DNA of 64,000 nucleotides from Rachycentron canadum (taxonomy: Eukaryota; Chordata; Actinopteri; Carangiformes; Rachycentridae). A program made the translations under genes and the position numbers. Shown one piece after another: positions 13,152 to 24,804 of the stretch. The first letter of the stretch is position 1; every line of letters starts with the position of its first letter. Location: the NCBI GenBank assembly GCA_038496675.1, contig CM076661.1, forward strand, positions 9,770,209 to 9,834,208. The letters are read 5' to 3'. Under the pieces are notes generated by a model. That model ran no database searches, had not been told where the DNA came from, and was given only the letters and a program-made list of their open reading frames with translations.

Positions 13152-15149
13152 TTCACAATGGCAAGTCACAAAGTATTTTCTCTGTCTGTATTTGTCACTA
13201 TAAATTTCTACCAGCACAGGTTTTGACAGAACAAATTTGCCTCATTAAAATATGCCAATATTTTTGCTATATTATCCATATATTGTTATTCTTTTCAGCA
13301 CTTTTATTTAGCTAGCTGATGCAAATGATGAATAGTGACATATATTTCAAACAGTTATGCACGACATGCTCTTTCAAAATGTATCAAAACATATTGATTT
13401 TAGAGTAAAGCTTCAGCCAGAATTTATCTTTTGACTATCAAACGCTTATCGCCAGTAGACTTGAATGTTGACTGTAAAAAGTTTTGCTGTTTGTTCCTTC
13501 ACAGAGAACAGCAGCTGCAGCCATGTTAAATTTATGTCAACTTCAGTAGAGTTGTCTGCATGGTGACAAGATTTCAAGGCGGGAAAAGTGTCAACAGGCC
13601 CATAGAAGCTTCTCAAACCACTTCTGCAGCATTTTTTTTTACAGCCACCTGTCAAGTACGCAAGAGTGAGGACTACTCGAACGACAGGGTCACTTAGATC
13701 ATATGATGATATTATTTTTTGGAATACAAATATTAGGTACTTTATTTTCCTGTGCTGAACCAGTAAACAAATGAAAGCTCTTATCTCTGCACTGAAAAGC
13801 TTTTAATTGAAAATGTGCTCATGCAGTTCTGAGAGGTAGAAAAGAGTAATTTTACTTCTGCAGGTCTGTCTTACCTGTGTCAGATCATAACGTCCTATTG
13901 CACTGTTTTGTCCTACAACCTCTTCTATTCACAACTGCAGTTATGTTTTGTGTTGTATTGTAAGACTGTACCCATTCTGTCACAAACCCAGCTGGAGAGG
14001 GAGCCTGTCTAAACACGCAGTGAAAGATGTGTAGGAATGACGACCGACAGCATTCCTCTAGACAAACACACACTCGTATGCGCACATGTTTGGTTACCAT
14101 TCTTTAAACTCACAAACCCCACAGTGATCTTTGCAAATATGTGGTGTGCATGCAGGCTTATTGGCGAGTGTTTGTGCATGACAGCATATGTGTGTTCTTT
14201 GTTTATCAAGACCAGCCAGTACCTCAGTTGGCATCTTTAACCAACTTGGTCTAGACTGAAGGTGCGCTCTCCCTTAAGCCTGTCATCCTCTACTGCATTA
14301 AAGTCACAGTGGAAACTTCTTCCCACAAACAATGTAAGTTCAGTGACGATACCCCCCCACGTGCACACACACCAGTCACTCACACTTTCGCATATACATA
14401 TACAATCCCGCCACCCACAGGGAGAACATGGTGTAATTGATTTCTGACACTTACAAGGACACTTGCACCATCTCTTATTGTAAGTCATGTCTCCAGCAAA
14501 AGCAACTTTACAGGCCTGCAGAGGAATCTATTCTCAAGCAGAAGACAGGTTCATAATGCTCATATTTCAACCTCAGCACATCTTGAAAAGAATGTTACTG
14601 AATAGGTGTTACACACTACTGAACCCAGCCGAGCGACTCTCTGCCTGCTGCTTGATCTGTTCAGTGAAAGACGAAAAGGAGTGTAGAGTGGTCCCCTTTC
14701 AACACAAAATACACATTTTACCTTAATAACTAAGGCTGCGTAACAAAACAAATGTAACAACAGTGGAGGCACATGAACTGCTTTTAAAGGGGGTACAATT
14801 TCACTTCTTTTTTCACTTGATGAATGGATCGAACTCTGAATAGCCTGTGGTTCTGTCGAACTGTATCAGTGACGCCCTGCTGTCCCGCTTCACCTGTCCA
14901 ATTTTACTGAGCCACGGGCTAGCAGCTAGCCAGCCACGGAAGGAAAGCTTAGAGATACAAAGGACAACTAGGAACAGGATAAAATGAAACATTGCAAACA
15001 TTTGTGCAAAGCTTTTTTGATAGAGTGCTTCAAATATTTAGTTTCAGAACATTTTACTTGCACCTTTCATGCCTTCATTAGAGCCCTTAGTTTCAAGCTA
15101 CCATACAGTTTCATATAGACTATAATATGCAGAAATCGCCTAGAGTTCA

Positions 15150-15300
15150 CATCTTCGCACTTAGAGAGCTGGGGCAATCTGATTGCTTTGGCTCAATTAG
15201 GTCACATCACAGGAGCTAATGAGCATTAAATGTTAAATGGCATCCGTTTCGACCTCTTCAGGAACCCACTGAAGCTCATTTAGAAAGGTGACAGTCTGGA
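15150..15300. promoter_or_regulatory. Candidate conserved noncoding element
   Basis: A compact, non-repetitive block with a dense run of homeodomain-type and nuclear-receptor-like words: CAATCTGATTG, CTCAATTAGGTCA, GAGCTAATGAGCATTAAA. It differs from the low-complexity DNA around it. It is intergenic, about 8.3 kb upstream of the qki start. Conservation is inferred from texture only; no alignment was possible. Confidence 0.25.
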
Positions 15301-15336
15301 AAGGAACATCAAGTATATTGTCTTGAATCAAGAGCG

Positions 15337-15337
<1 letters not shown>

Positions 15338-15391
<54 letters not shown>
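15338..15391 (+). repeat. (CA)27 microsatellite
   Basis: An uninterrupted CA run between pacrg and qki. Confidence 0.98.
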
Positions 15392-15393
<2 letters not shown>

Positions 15394-15909
15394 CAAAGGG
15401 CCTTACGCACATGAGCCTTCACACATACGCCGTAATGGCAAACAATACCAAACAACAACACCAAGCTGTATTTGCTCATGCAAGTAATAGAGTCAGCTGT
15501 GAAATGAACAGGAATGGAGGCAGCCAATGAGGTTATTTGCCCTATCAAAGGCATCAACGCATGACTGGTCCAGACCTACAGGCCGGAAAGACCACGCATG
15601 CCATTACTTGAATTTTTCTCATATCTTGTCCTGATGAAAACAAACAAGTCAAAAGTAAAATTTGCATTGAGCTTAGATTGTCCTTATCATCATCATCATC
15701 ATATACTGACAACTTCTGCTTAGTCATAACGAGCAATTGATCATTTTGTGATTATGAGAGCCCGAACATACACAAGGAAATAAATGGCTCCCCATTCAGT
15801 ATATTTCCTCCAGTCATAGAACACAGGTTCATGCTCTACTTCCCTACAACAGATACTATCTATTACTGATAAAGTCACATTATTATCTTCAGTTGAGAGC
15901 ATTTCTGAG

Positions 15910-15930
15910 TTTTTTTTTTTTTTTTTTTTT
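15910..15930 (+). repeat. (T)21 homopolymer
   Basis: Twenty-one T residues. An A-rich block (about 16071-16100, AAACAAAAAC type) lies 140 bp further on. Confidence 0.95.
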
Positions 15931-16953
15931 AATTCCTTGTCTATTGTGAAAGATCTGGCTGATGGCATCTGGCTGAAGTTATTGACCTAACATGTTACTC
16001 AGTCGTTTTTGAAACATCTCTGTGCTTGTCTCCTGCGATTTTGTTAACTGACTGAGATCTGGCTTTGATTTAAAAAAAAAAAACAAAAACAAAAAAACAA
16101 ACAGCCGTTCTAAATTCAAGGTAAAATTTTTTACTGATATTGTTTCACTGCTCCTGAGTGTGCGTTGTTAAAGTATGTTTGTAGTGTCGGAGGAAAAAAA
16201 CACTTTTTTTTATTGTCTGGTTAATGTGCATGTTTTCCACAGGCTCCACGGGGGTGTGTTCAGGGTGCTGTGACCCCATCGTTAACCACTGAGTGTGTAG
16301 CATTCTTGCACACCTGCCTTCGTTCTTACAAGGGTGAAATAATGTTCTCTAATCCACAACCTGGCCTAATCCTCACTCTCCTTTGCAACTGGACTCCGGG
16401 GGTCAACCCTAGACGATGTGGGGCCCGTGGGCACTCACTCAGCTCCGGGGTTATTATTAGCCTAGCTAGTTCAGCCCTTCACAACAGCTGCCACTGCCCT
16501 GCAGCAAGCAATAACTGCCACAGAGGAACACATGCAAGCCATTTCAGTGATAGAAATGCGAAGCACTGCGCCGACCTGGGAGGATTTATACACAGAATTC
16601 ATACAGCCACAGAGATCAACACATTCGACCATGCAGACAAGTGTTTACATGTGTGTCTGGCTCGCACCCCACAAGCTACTTCAACCTTCAGGTTGAGCCC
16701 TTATCTCAGAGTGAACAGTGAGCTGGCTCCACGGAGCTCAAGTTTGTCCTTGTGCATCTCCGTCTCACCACATCACAGTGGTGGCAGGCCAACAAAGGCT
16801 TTTTGTATTGCAGTGAGCTGCGCAACAAAAGCTACACAAGCACGCAGATAGCGTTCTGTTGACGGAGGGGAAAAAAGAGATTGAGAAAAGTAGAGAAACG
16901 GCTGAGACAGAGGAAGAAAGAAAAAGACAATTATGGAGGAGTAAAGTCAGCTT

Positions 16954-16956
<3 letters not shown>

Positions 16957-17025
<69 letters not shown>
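16957..17025 (+). repeat. (GT)34 microsatellite
   Basis: A long perfect GT run, flanked upstream by a purine-rich stretch of GAGA/AAAG type (about 16860-16940). Confidence 0.98.
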
Positions 17026-17027
<2 letters not shown>

Positions 17028-17342
17028 AGAGAGAAAATGTGTTGAATAAAGAGGAAGACAGGGGGATATGTTATGCCTGAGCTCGGAGACAGAGCGGCAG
17101 TCCAAGATGAATCCAGTGTGGAGAGAAATGAAGGGAAGGAGAGACTGTGTGGGCTGCATCGAGATGGATGGATGGAGGGAAGTGGGATGTTGTGTCACCT
17201 GGTAGAGAGAGCTGTCTAGCTCCAGCCAGACTTGAGATTTAGGAGCAGTCAGCTGCAGAGAGAGGAATAGGAGACTAGAGAAGAGGACGTTGAGGTTTGA
17301 GAAGGTGTGTTTGTGTGTATGTGGGGTTGGGGGTAAAGTCTG

Positions 17343-17360
17343 CCCCCCCCCCCCCCCCCC
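17343..17360 (+). repeat. (C)18 homopolymer
   Basis: Eighteen C residues in a row just after a G-rich stretch (GGGGTTGGGGG at about 17321). Length in the assembly may be unreliable because such runs are hard to sequence. Confidence 0.95.
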
Positions 17361-19974
17361 ACTGGTGAAAAGCAGAAGAGACCTAAGGGTACAACTGGCA
17401 CTCAATGACATTGCCACACTCACTTATCGCAACCAACAAGCTGAATGCGAATACTCTGCATTGAAAATTGAATAATTCATCCATAAGGGTCACATTTATG
17501 ATCAAAGTTAGGTTGTGTGTCGCATGTTGTGATGTAACCCTATGTACAGTGGGGGAATTTGTTAAGCATTCACCAATCAACTCTTCATTTGTCTTCTCCT
17601 TCATCATATTCTCCCCTTTTTTCCTCTTCTTCCTTCTTCTACCACGCTGTCTCTCATATACCAATGTTATAGTCTCAAAAGGCAGATTGTTAGGACCAGC
17701 AATGAGGGGATTGTGCTGTGCAACAGAAATAAATGCCCCCCTGGGAATGATTTGTCTTGTTCATGTCTGCCTGGCGGACTCAAGGGACAGACTGAGCATG
17801 TGCAAGACAGGACAGCACAATGGAGATTTATCTATCTGCCTCTCCATATGCCAGGTGTCTGATTCACAGGCTTAATTCAAGAGTGGTGGAATAATGTAAA
17901 CATTTTGAAAAAGGAGCTCATATTCTGTTTTCATCGTGCTGCCCTCTGTAAAGCTCTCCTTAAATATTAATAACGTCAGCTAAAACCGCTCATCCTGGTT
18001 TACTGTTTAGGTTTGTATCTGTGCTTATGTGTGCGGCTGTCAGAGTGTTTAGATCCCAGAGCAGGCCACACCGCAGGATCAATCCCTCTCTGAACAGATG
18101 TGATCAATCAGGATTCTCTGCCTCTCTCCTTCTCCCACTTTGTCTGTTCCTCTTCCTCCTCTTCCTCTCCTACAGGTCTTATCACTCGCAAACACTCATT
18201 TCTTTCCCTGCTATGGGCTGGCAGGCGCATATGAGCATGGCGAACGAGCAAGTAAACAAATACAGTAGGAGCAGGAATGGACCCACACTGTTAACAAGTG
18301 GCAGGGACAGACGTAGCAATGGCTGGATTTCTTTAAGCTGTATTGACACCAGTGTGTTCTCCTCAAAGAACAGAATGAGTAAGGAGGAGTGGGTGAAATT
18401 TGTTTATCCCCAGCCTGTCTAAGTGTCTCTCACTGTAAAATAGTAACTTGTGCTTTTGTGTGTCATTTCCTCCCGCTGATTGATGATCAACAGGTTTGAG
18501 GTGGGAATTCGGAGGTGATGTTTTCCCATCACAGCCTTCCATCACAAATGGCTCCAGCTGCGCCAGCCCCCTCCTCCCCACACCCCACCCCAAACACCCT
18601 CTCCCCTCCAGCCTGTGCGACAACAGGCAGGCCAACAGGCATTTCCATCACCAGATTGCCAAACCACTGGAGCATCTAGACTACAACACCCAAGGTGACC
18701 TTTAACAAAATAGAGAATGGTGAATAGCTTTGGCAATGTAGAAAAGCTGGAACGTTTCAGCTTCAGCTTGAATTGTGATAGATTTTTCCTCTTCCCACTC
18801 CACAGTGTAACACTTCTTCCTTATAGTATAACCTGTAGATTGTGAAAAGTATGCACATTTTTCTCATGTGTGGGATAAAAAGGAAAAATAAAGCATTACA
18901 TTCTTGTCACTTGAAAACTCTTGAAAGTACTGCCTGTGTGGCATGCATACAGCTTTTCTTCATCCACTTTTAGTATCTGTTTTTCCTGTACCCACAAGCA
19001 CAAATAGACCACAGACCTGTGGAAAAATACTGGTTTAAAAATACTGGCTCAAGTGAGGCCCAAGCTAAATTTGAAAAAGCATCTCTGTGTGTCCCCCTTG
19101 CCCTCACCTTACCCTGATATCCAGTCAACAGGTACATGTCAAATAATTTGTGAAATTATTGTATAATTGTATGATTCAGTTATATGTCAAGAACATTATT
19201 GTTCCATAACAAACAACATTTGACAAGGAGTGTTGCATGATCACTTATGAAGTGTTTCAGTGAAGCCAAGCTCACAATTTAGTTGTTTACATTTGGGTTT
19301 TTTAAGGAGTGAGCATAAACCTGAGATTTGATCTCGACTCATGTGAGCTGCCCCTGTGCTGCTGCACTGACAAAGTAGACATTTAACAGACACAGTTAAA
19401 TGGCAACACAGAGGAATGTCATAACAATATAGTTATAGTGACATTTAAAATAAGTGCATTACAGATCCTTTGTTTTACTGATTTTTAAAGCTTTGAGTTC
19501 CACCATTAAGATAAAACCAGGGGGATCGTTGCACCATATGCCACAATCATTTTCACTTACACATTCTTTCATTGTATATTGTGTACAATTCTTACCCCAG
19601 GTGACTTTAAGAAAAATGAATCATGTTTAGTGACTGACAATAACAAATGCACACATACTCATGATATAAGCACAGACAAAAAAGTATGAGTGCAACAGTG
19701 CATGGACACATCCACACAAGCACCAGTAGAGCATTTGTCATGTCATGCTTGTGATACGAGTTAAAATGAATAATAGGTACATTATGTATTTCTCTGTATA
19801 TGCTCTGTATATGCTGTGGTTGCTAGAAGGACATTTATATCTGTTCCCACCTTCCTGAAAATGTAAATGACCCAGATTCCGCCAGCACTTTTTACCCCCA
19901 TAGTCCCCAAACTAGTAATTCAAACGAAAAAAGGAAAGATGTTGTTCTTGTTTGTATGTATGTGTGTTATCGGA

Positions 19975-20280
19975 GCCTGTGGGCCTCTGTTTGCCTCCTC
20001 CAGAGCCACAGCCGTTATCGCAGACAGCCTTGCCTTGACAGAGTCAACGGCTCCCACTCAATTTCCTGCGGCTGTGGCCCCTGAGGCAGACTGCAACCAG
20101 CTACAGGGCCCCTATTGAGGGCCGCATTGTTTCCATTAGCATACTTTCAGTTGTAAACCCAGGGCACTCTTGAAGCTCATTGTGAGTGAGCTAACAGCCT
20201 CTCTTCAAAAGGGGCTAAACACATGTTCATTAATTATCTGGATCCTTGTTAATTGGATTAATTGTTGAATAGAAACCGTG
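19975..20280. promoter_or_regulatory. Candidate conserved enhancer with homeodomain-site cluster
   Basis: A non-repetitive block ending in a cluster at 20228-20266: CATTAATTAT, GTTAATTGGATTAATTGTT. Within about 40 bp this has a palindromic TTAATTA, two further TTAATT cores, a GGATTA (OTX/PITX-type) and an ATTGTT (SOX-type) word. It lies about 3.3 kb upstream of the qki start. The regulatory role is inferred from motif density and position. Confidence 0.3.
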
Positions 20281-22469
20281 TTATTAAAAATGACGAAAAC
20301 ACAAGGGCAGGGGGAGCAAAAGGGGGGATTAATATCGTTTTCTGTTTACTCTCAGGCTGTCAGAAGCCATAAGCACGCACACACACACACACACACATTT
20401 AGGTTTGCTCTGCCTGTCTGTTACTCTGTCTCTAACTCTGTGTTGCTATTTCACACACATATCAACACACACACCGAAGCTGTATGTGACCCAGCCCAGA
20501 AGAATGAGCGCTAGGCAAGGTGCAAATTACCATGCGCACCGTTGAAGATAAGAACTAAACCCATTTTCAAAGCGCAGAATAAATGCCAGATTCTTTTTGA
20601 TGCAAGAAGACTGTGACTTTTTCCATCGCTTATTTTCAAAGAATAGGGGAGGAGGAAAAAAAAACATAAAGTCAACACCATGAACAATTTAGCTATCTCC
20701 AAGTCACATGAAAAATGGGTCTTCTCATTCCCTCTGCCTATCTACTTATGCTTATCCACCAAAATCACTTATCAGTATTTGACTTCAAGGGATGTGCTAT
20801 CATTGTCCCTTCAAGATATGAATGATACTGTAGACCATGTGGACAACAGGACTAATATGACATGTTATTGGTGGCAGTGCAAATACGAGCCATTATGCAA
20901 AAACCTTATCTGTCATTTCCTGTGGTCACTGGTTGGAATCAAATGGTAAAATTAATATATTTGATGGCAATGAAATGGTAAATACCACACACTCCAGAGG
21001 ACAACAGATATGTTAGCAGGGTATTTGAGATATTAGGCTGTTAAATCCAATCAAACACAATCATCTTAACATACAAGACACAATCCAAGTCCAAATTGAC
21101 ATTAAAGTTCAATATTTTCTGAATTATAATTTTCTAAATTTTTGAAAGAAATTACTTGATTCCAACATAGATGAGGGCAATAATTTATATGCATTTTTCC
21201 CTTAATGTTTTCCCTTAACCAATGTTTTTTCAGCCTTTCTCAGCAATCTAACACCAGAGATAATATGATAATGCTCATAAGACCTGCAGAAGCCCCTGTA
21301 AAATCTTTCAACTTTAATGACTTGGTTTGTTTAAGACTCAACTGAAGCTTGAAAATAATTATAGTAATTTTATACTATGGCTATATGTAGATGCTGGCTA
21401 AAGGGCAAAGAGTCTGGCTAGTAAATGCATTGTATTGGTTGACAAGGCAACTGTATCTGTCTTCCTCCTTTGATGTGGAAGCTCCTGTTGCCTGCTGCAA
21501 CAGGTCTGTTATCTGGGCCTAGATGAACGATTACACGTTTTTGTGGAGATATGTGTGATTTGTTTTTTGTGTGTAAGCAGCTTTAAAGTTGATTTGTGTG
21601 TTGTACATGTGTGGTATAAATGTCTCATAACTTAATGATACTACAGCACCACTGCAGTCTAATTAAACTTATGCAATGCACCAGCCGATGTAGTTGATCA
21701 ATTTATTGGAAATGTTTTTTGAGCTTGGACTGAATTTTCTATCCCATACCAACACAGTGGCAACAAACTGAAGCCAGAAGGTCATGGTGCAGCTGTTTGA
21801 GCATTCATGTACCCGGCGTGGGGGCTACTTTTACAAAGACATGAGTGGGTGAGCAGTAAGCGGACAAACTGAATGAGGGCCAAGGTCGGGACTCAGATTT
21901 TGCCGGGCCCCTCTCAGCCAACAGCTGTTAAAATCAAAACAGACCAGTTGTGGTTTATTTTCACACTAAGCAGGAAACCGGAGGTAGCTGGTTTGTGTGT
22001 GTTCCATTGATCAGGGATGTTAATCTTCTGAGGATATGTAGAAAGGTCCTCCCAAGGACGGGACAATGAAAAGGCTTTATTGATTACTGGAGCGTTGATC
22101 AATCGGTCCCAAGACAGATAACAAGATGTACAAGTCTTGAGTAACAATAGGTATTTTGTAGGATAAGGAGCGCAACAGTTGATCTCTTTTTTTCATATTT
22201 CATCTTCTGTGAAGCCTAGACATGAAATCCAGGCTCAGGCTCACTCATACGCTGGTCTTGGGAAGAGTGTTACCTCTGTCACACAACCTTGTGTATGAAG
22301 TGGGAGCGCACATTCAACCTACATGACTATGCAAACCTAGTCCCTACCAGTTTAATAGACCCGAACACCATTGTTAGACCAGAGACTTACACCAGACCTT
22401 GTGTGATCTAAGACACAAATAAATGTGGGTGCTGTGAATCAGGTAGTCACTGTAGTGGTGTCAAGAAAT

Positions 22470-22487
22470 AAGTGAAAGTGAAAGTGC
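22470..22487 (+). promoter_or_regulatory. Tandem GAAAGT motif, IRF/PRDM1-like
   Basis: The sequence AAGTGAAAGTGAAAGTGC contains GAAAGTGAAA, a match to the GAAANNGAAA interferon-response core and to the PRDM1 word AAGTGAAAG. It is about 0.6 kb upstream of the CCAAT/GC promoter cluster of qki. A short motif like this can occur by chance. Confidence 0.3.
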
Positions 22488-23067
22488 AAGTCAATGCATG
22501 GCTGAGTTATATGATTTGTAATCTTACAGCATTTTTATGCTAAACTACATTGCAACCCATGTTTAATACAAACTTAAAGTGGGGAAAAAAGTGATGGGGG
22601 AAGCAGATCTTTGTGACAAATTTAAATGCAAATACATGCCATAATGTAATAAAAGAGAGGAGCTAAAAGGGGAAAGATGTCTGCGTTTGGTTGGGTATAG
22701 CTGAACTAGGAGAAATAAACAAAGCCAGTAAGTTAGATTCCTTATTTTTTCACGGATTTACCTTGCTGTCTACACAACCAAAGACAGAAACTAAAGCTTC
22801 AGGTGAGTCCACAACTACTCCACTTTTACACATGAAGCTTATAACAAATACTCTGCCCTTTGGTTTTTACCCTTTCAAATGAGGTGGACGGTTAAAGTTA
22901 TGAGATCTCTGCGCCACACTGCAGAACAAAAAGACAGTTTGAAGCTCAACATCTGAAGTGACATGATGCTGCTGTTAGTGAAGAAAAGGGAGAAAGAAGT
23001 AAACGTGTGCTGGTGGATGTTGACAACACTTCAGGGGCATTGTGTGCATTCCTGCGCACTGCGCACC

Positions 23068-23180
23068 ATTGGCCCGAATCCCCGTCCGTCATTCCGCCAA
23101 CCGCTCCGCCCCGCCCACCTGCCTCTGGCCTACGCGCTCATTGGCTCCCCCATTAGTCCCCGAGTGCCCCGCTGGCCAAT
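23068..23180 (+). promoter_or_regulatory. qki: qki core promoter: three CCAAT boxes and GC boxes
   Basis: Inverted CCAAT (ATTGG) occurs at 23068-23072 and 23140-23144, and direct CCAAT at 23176-23180. GC boxes (CCGCCCCGCCC) are at 23106-23116. There is no TATA box. This NF-Y/SP1-type set is typical of broadly expressed CpG-island genes. The transcription start should lie roughly within 23190-23300, but no initiator could be fixed from sequence. Confidence 0.6.
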
Positions 23181-23525
23181 AGGCGTCGAGGAGGACGGAC
23201 CCTTTCCGGTGGAACAGTGTCTCGCGCCTACAGTGGTGGAATCGAACGTCCCCGAGCGCACACGGCGTAGAGGAGAGTACAGCGCACGAGTCTCTGGAAG
23301 GGAGATAACGGTTTGTGTTTTTGCCCCCTCTCCACTCAAACAACAAGAACAAACCAAACCTGAATTTTTAGGGGGGTTTTCAGAGTCTTCTGCTCACTAG
23401 GAGGAGGGAAGCGAGGGATTTGGAGCCGCAGGTTTTTTTTTTTCTTTTTCGTTTTTTTTCTCTCCTTTTCCCTAAAAGAGGATTCTGTGTTTCGCGGTGG
23501 TTTGTTCTTCGCTCTCGCCGCAAAG
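23181..23525 (+). other. qki: Probable qki 5' leader
   Basis: There is no ATG between 23020 and the coding start at 23526, so a transcript starting anywhere in this interval has no upstream AUG. The leader has a long pyrimidine run at 23433-23473 followed by CTAAAAG (AG at 23477-23478), which resembles a splice acceptor. The true 5' end and whether an upstream noncoding exon exists are unknown. Confidence 0.55.
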
Positions 23526-23670
23526 ATGATGGTCGGAGAGGTCGAAGTGAAGGAGCGACCGAGGCCGAGTCCCGACTATTTGATGCAATTATTAAACGAG
23601 AAGAAGCTCATGACCAGTTTGCCAAATCTCTGCGGCATCTTCACACACCTGGAGAGGCTTCTCGATGAAG
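23526..23670 (+). CDS. qki: Quaking (QKI, KH domain RNA-binding protein), coding exon 1
   Basis: Quaking is a STAR-family RNA-binding protein. Dimers recognise ACUAAY plus a UAAY half site and control splicing, RNA stability, translation and circular RNA formation. This exon encodes residues 1-48 plus one base: MMVGEVEVKERPRP, then SPDYLMQLLNEKKLMTSLPN and LCGIFTHLERLLDE, the start of the QUA1 homodimerisation domain. Two in-frame ATGs stand together (23526 and 23529). Mammalian QKI starts at the equivalent of the second; I annotate the first because both have A at -3 and I recall the same doubled Met in a fish quaking. The donor is GTAAGT at 23671. The last base completes a Glu codon with exon 2; this residue matches mouse Glu48, mutated to Gly in the lethal kt4 allele. 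Residue choices (RPRPSPD, QLLNEKK) look like the fish qkia-type paralogue, but the paralogue name is left open. Confidence 0.96.
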
Positions 23671-24671
23671 GTAAGTGTTGAGGAAGAAGAGGGGGAGGGA
23701 GACGAAGGGGAAAAGCGTGACCACGGCGCAGTCCGGTGTCGGCACGGTTTTGCTGGGCGTCCCCGCTGTGTAACGTTAGCGAGACCCAGACGCACACTTA
23801 ACCGCGGGTCCCCCGATTCCGGTGGCCGCGTCAGGCGTAGTAACACTCCCAAACTTCCACCGTGCAATGCCTCAACATTTCTTAAAAAAAAAAAACAGAA
23901 AAAAACAAGACGCCCGACAGTATCTCTGCGAGTTTGTTTTCCCTCAGAGCAAAGCGGGTTGTGGGTTTCAGAGTTGTGTTGCTAGCGTCAGGCTTCCCTG
24001 GAGTTTGTTACTGCACTCCTGACTTTGAGGCTACAAGGCGAAAACTTTCTCACACTCAACTCGGAAAAAATCAGAACTACACATCACGACCAGAGTGTTG
24101 ACAAAAAGTCTTAATAGAGGGGGTTTGGGGCGCCACTTTAGCTTTGATAAAATTCAGCCCCAATTTATTTAGATTGGGCCCTGATTCCACATGTTCCACA
24201 GCAGTTTAGCTCGCGTTAGCCACATTTTAAGCTAGCGAGCCTGGGTGTCTGCGTTCCGTTGAACTCTCCTGGAACCAGAAGCGGTGGCGTCAGTTTAGCT
24301 TCGTCTCTGAAGACAAACGCTTACAGAAACCGGCCTGCACGGCGTCTCGGGTGTATGTTAATGAGTGTGACATGGGTTGACTCTCGCTTCCCGTGTCTCC
24401 GCTTCGAGGGTTGTGTTAGTTGTTGCCCAGCGGCCGAGCTTAAAAGCACGGCGGAATGTGTCTGCTTGTTGCCCAAACAATGGCCAGCGAGTTGCTGCTG
24501 GGAGGGGGAGTGCACGAAGATTATTTCAACCGTCTAACTTTTTCATTTAAAAAAAGGAACCGTTTTGTTTGCCCCCACCGCCTCCTCCTCTCAGCTGCTA
24601 CACTATTTGTCTTCAAACGAGGGTATGTTACACTCGGTTATATTTCCTTCCCTTGCTGCAGCAGCCGTCGT

Positions 24672-24672
<1 letters not shown>

Positions 24673-24705
<33 letters not shown>
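24673..24705 (+). repeat. (T)33 homopolymer
   Basis: Thirty-three T residues in the CpG-rich start of intron 1. A second T run of 21 follows at 24805-24825. Confidence 0.96.
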
Positions 24706-24707
<2 letters not shown>

Positions 24708-24804
24708 CAGCCAAGCTTGCCCTAAAACTGCGTCGCCTTTTGTCGGCGGCGCCATCCCGACGGGATTTGTCTGTCTACGTGTATTTTCTACTCATTGTCA
24801 CTAA

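Larger units (their letters stand above)
13152..23045. other. Intergenic region between pacrg and qki
   Basis: About 10 kb with no supported gene on either strand. Open frames here are short, lack family similarity that I can recognise, and often run through repeats. The region holds (CA)n at 15338, an A/T homopolymer pair at 15910 and 16071, (TG)n at 16957 and (C)18 at 17343. It also holds two regulatory-looking stretches (about 15150-15300 and 19975-20280) and a tandem GAAAGT motif at 22474. Elsewhere I see only AT-rich or polypurine sequence (for example GA-rich 16859-17300). Confidence 0.7.
23046..24460. other. qki: CpG-rich promoter region of qki
   Basis: CpG dinucleotides are frequent here (for example CCGCCCCGCCC, TCGCGCC, GCGCACACGGCG) and rare in the flanking tens of kilobases. 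The block covers the promoter boxes, the whole leader, exon 1 and the first 0.8 kb of intron 1, the usual extent of a promoter CpG island. The edges were judged by eye. Confidence 0.75.

Noticed and set aside
16270..16851. 193-codon open frame in the intergenic region
   Set aside because: No recognisable domain, no codon bias or promoter, and a composition typical of translated noncoding DNA. A search for conserved protein similarity would be needed to revive it.
16953..17423. 156-codon minus-strand frame with a Thr-His repeat
   Set aside because: The repeat is the translated (GT)n/(CA)n tract; nothing else in the frame looks like a protein.
22963..23400. 145-codon open frame across the qki promoter
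   Set aside because: It overlaps the CCAAT/GC promoter boxes and CpG-rich leader. Length is explained by high GC, which lowers stop-codon frequency.
23420..23668. Open frame overlapping exon 1 in another frame
   Set aside because: It starts at TTG, runs through the T-rich tract and shadows the real quaking frame in a different phase.
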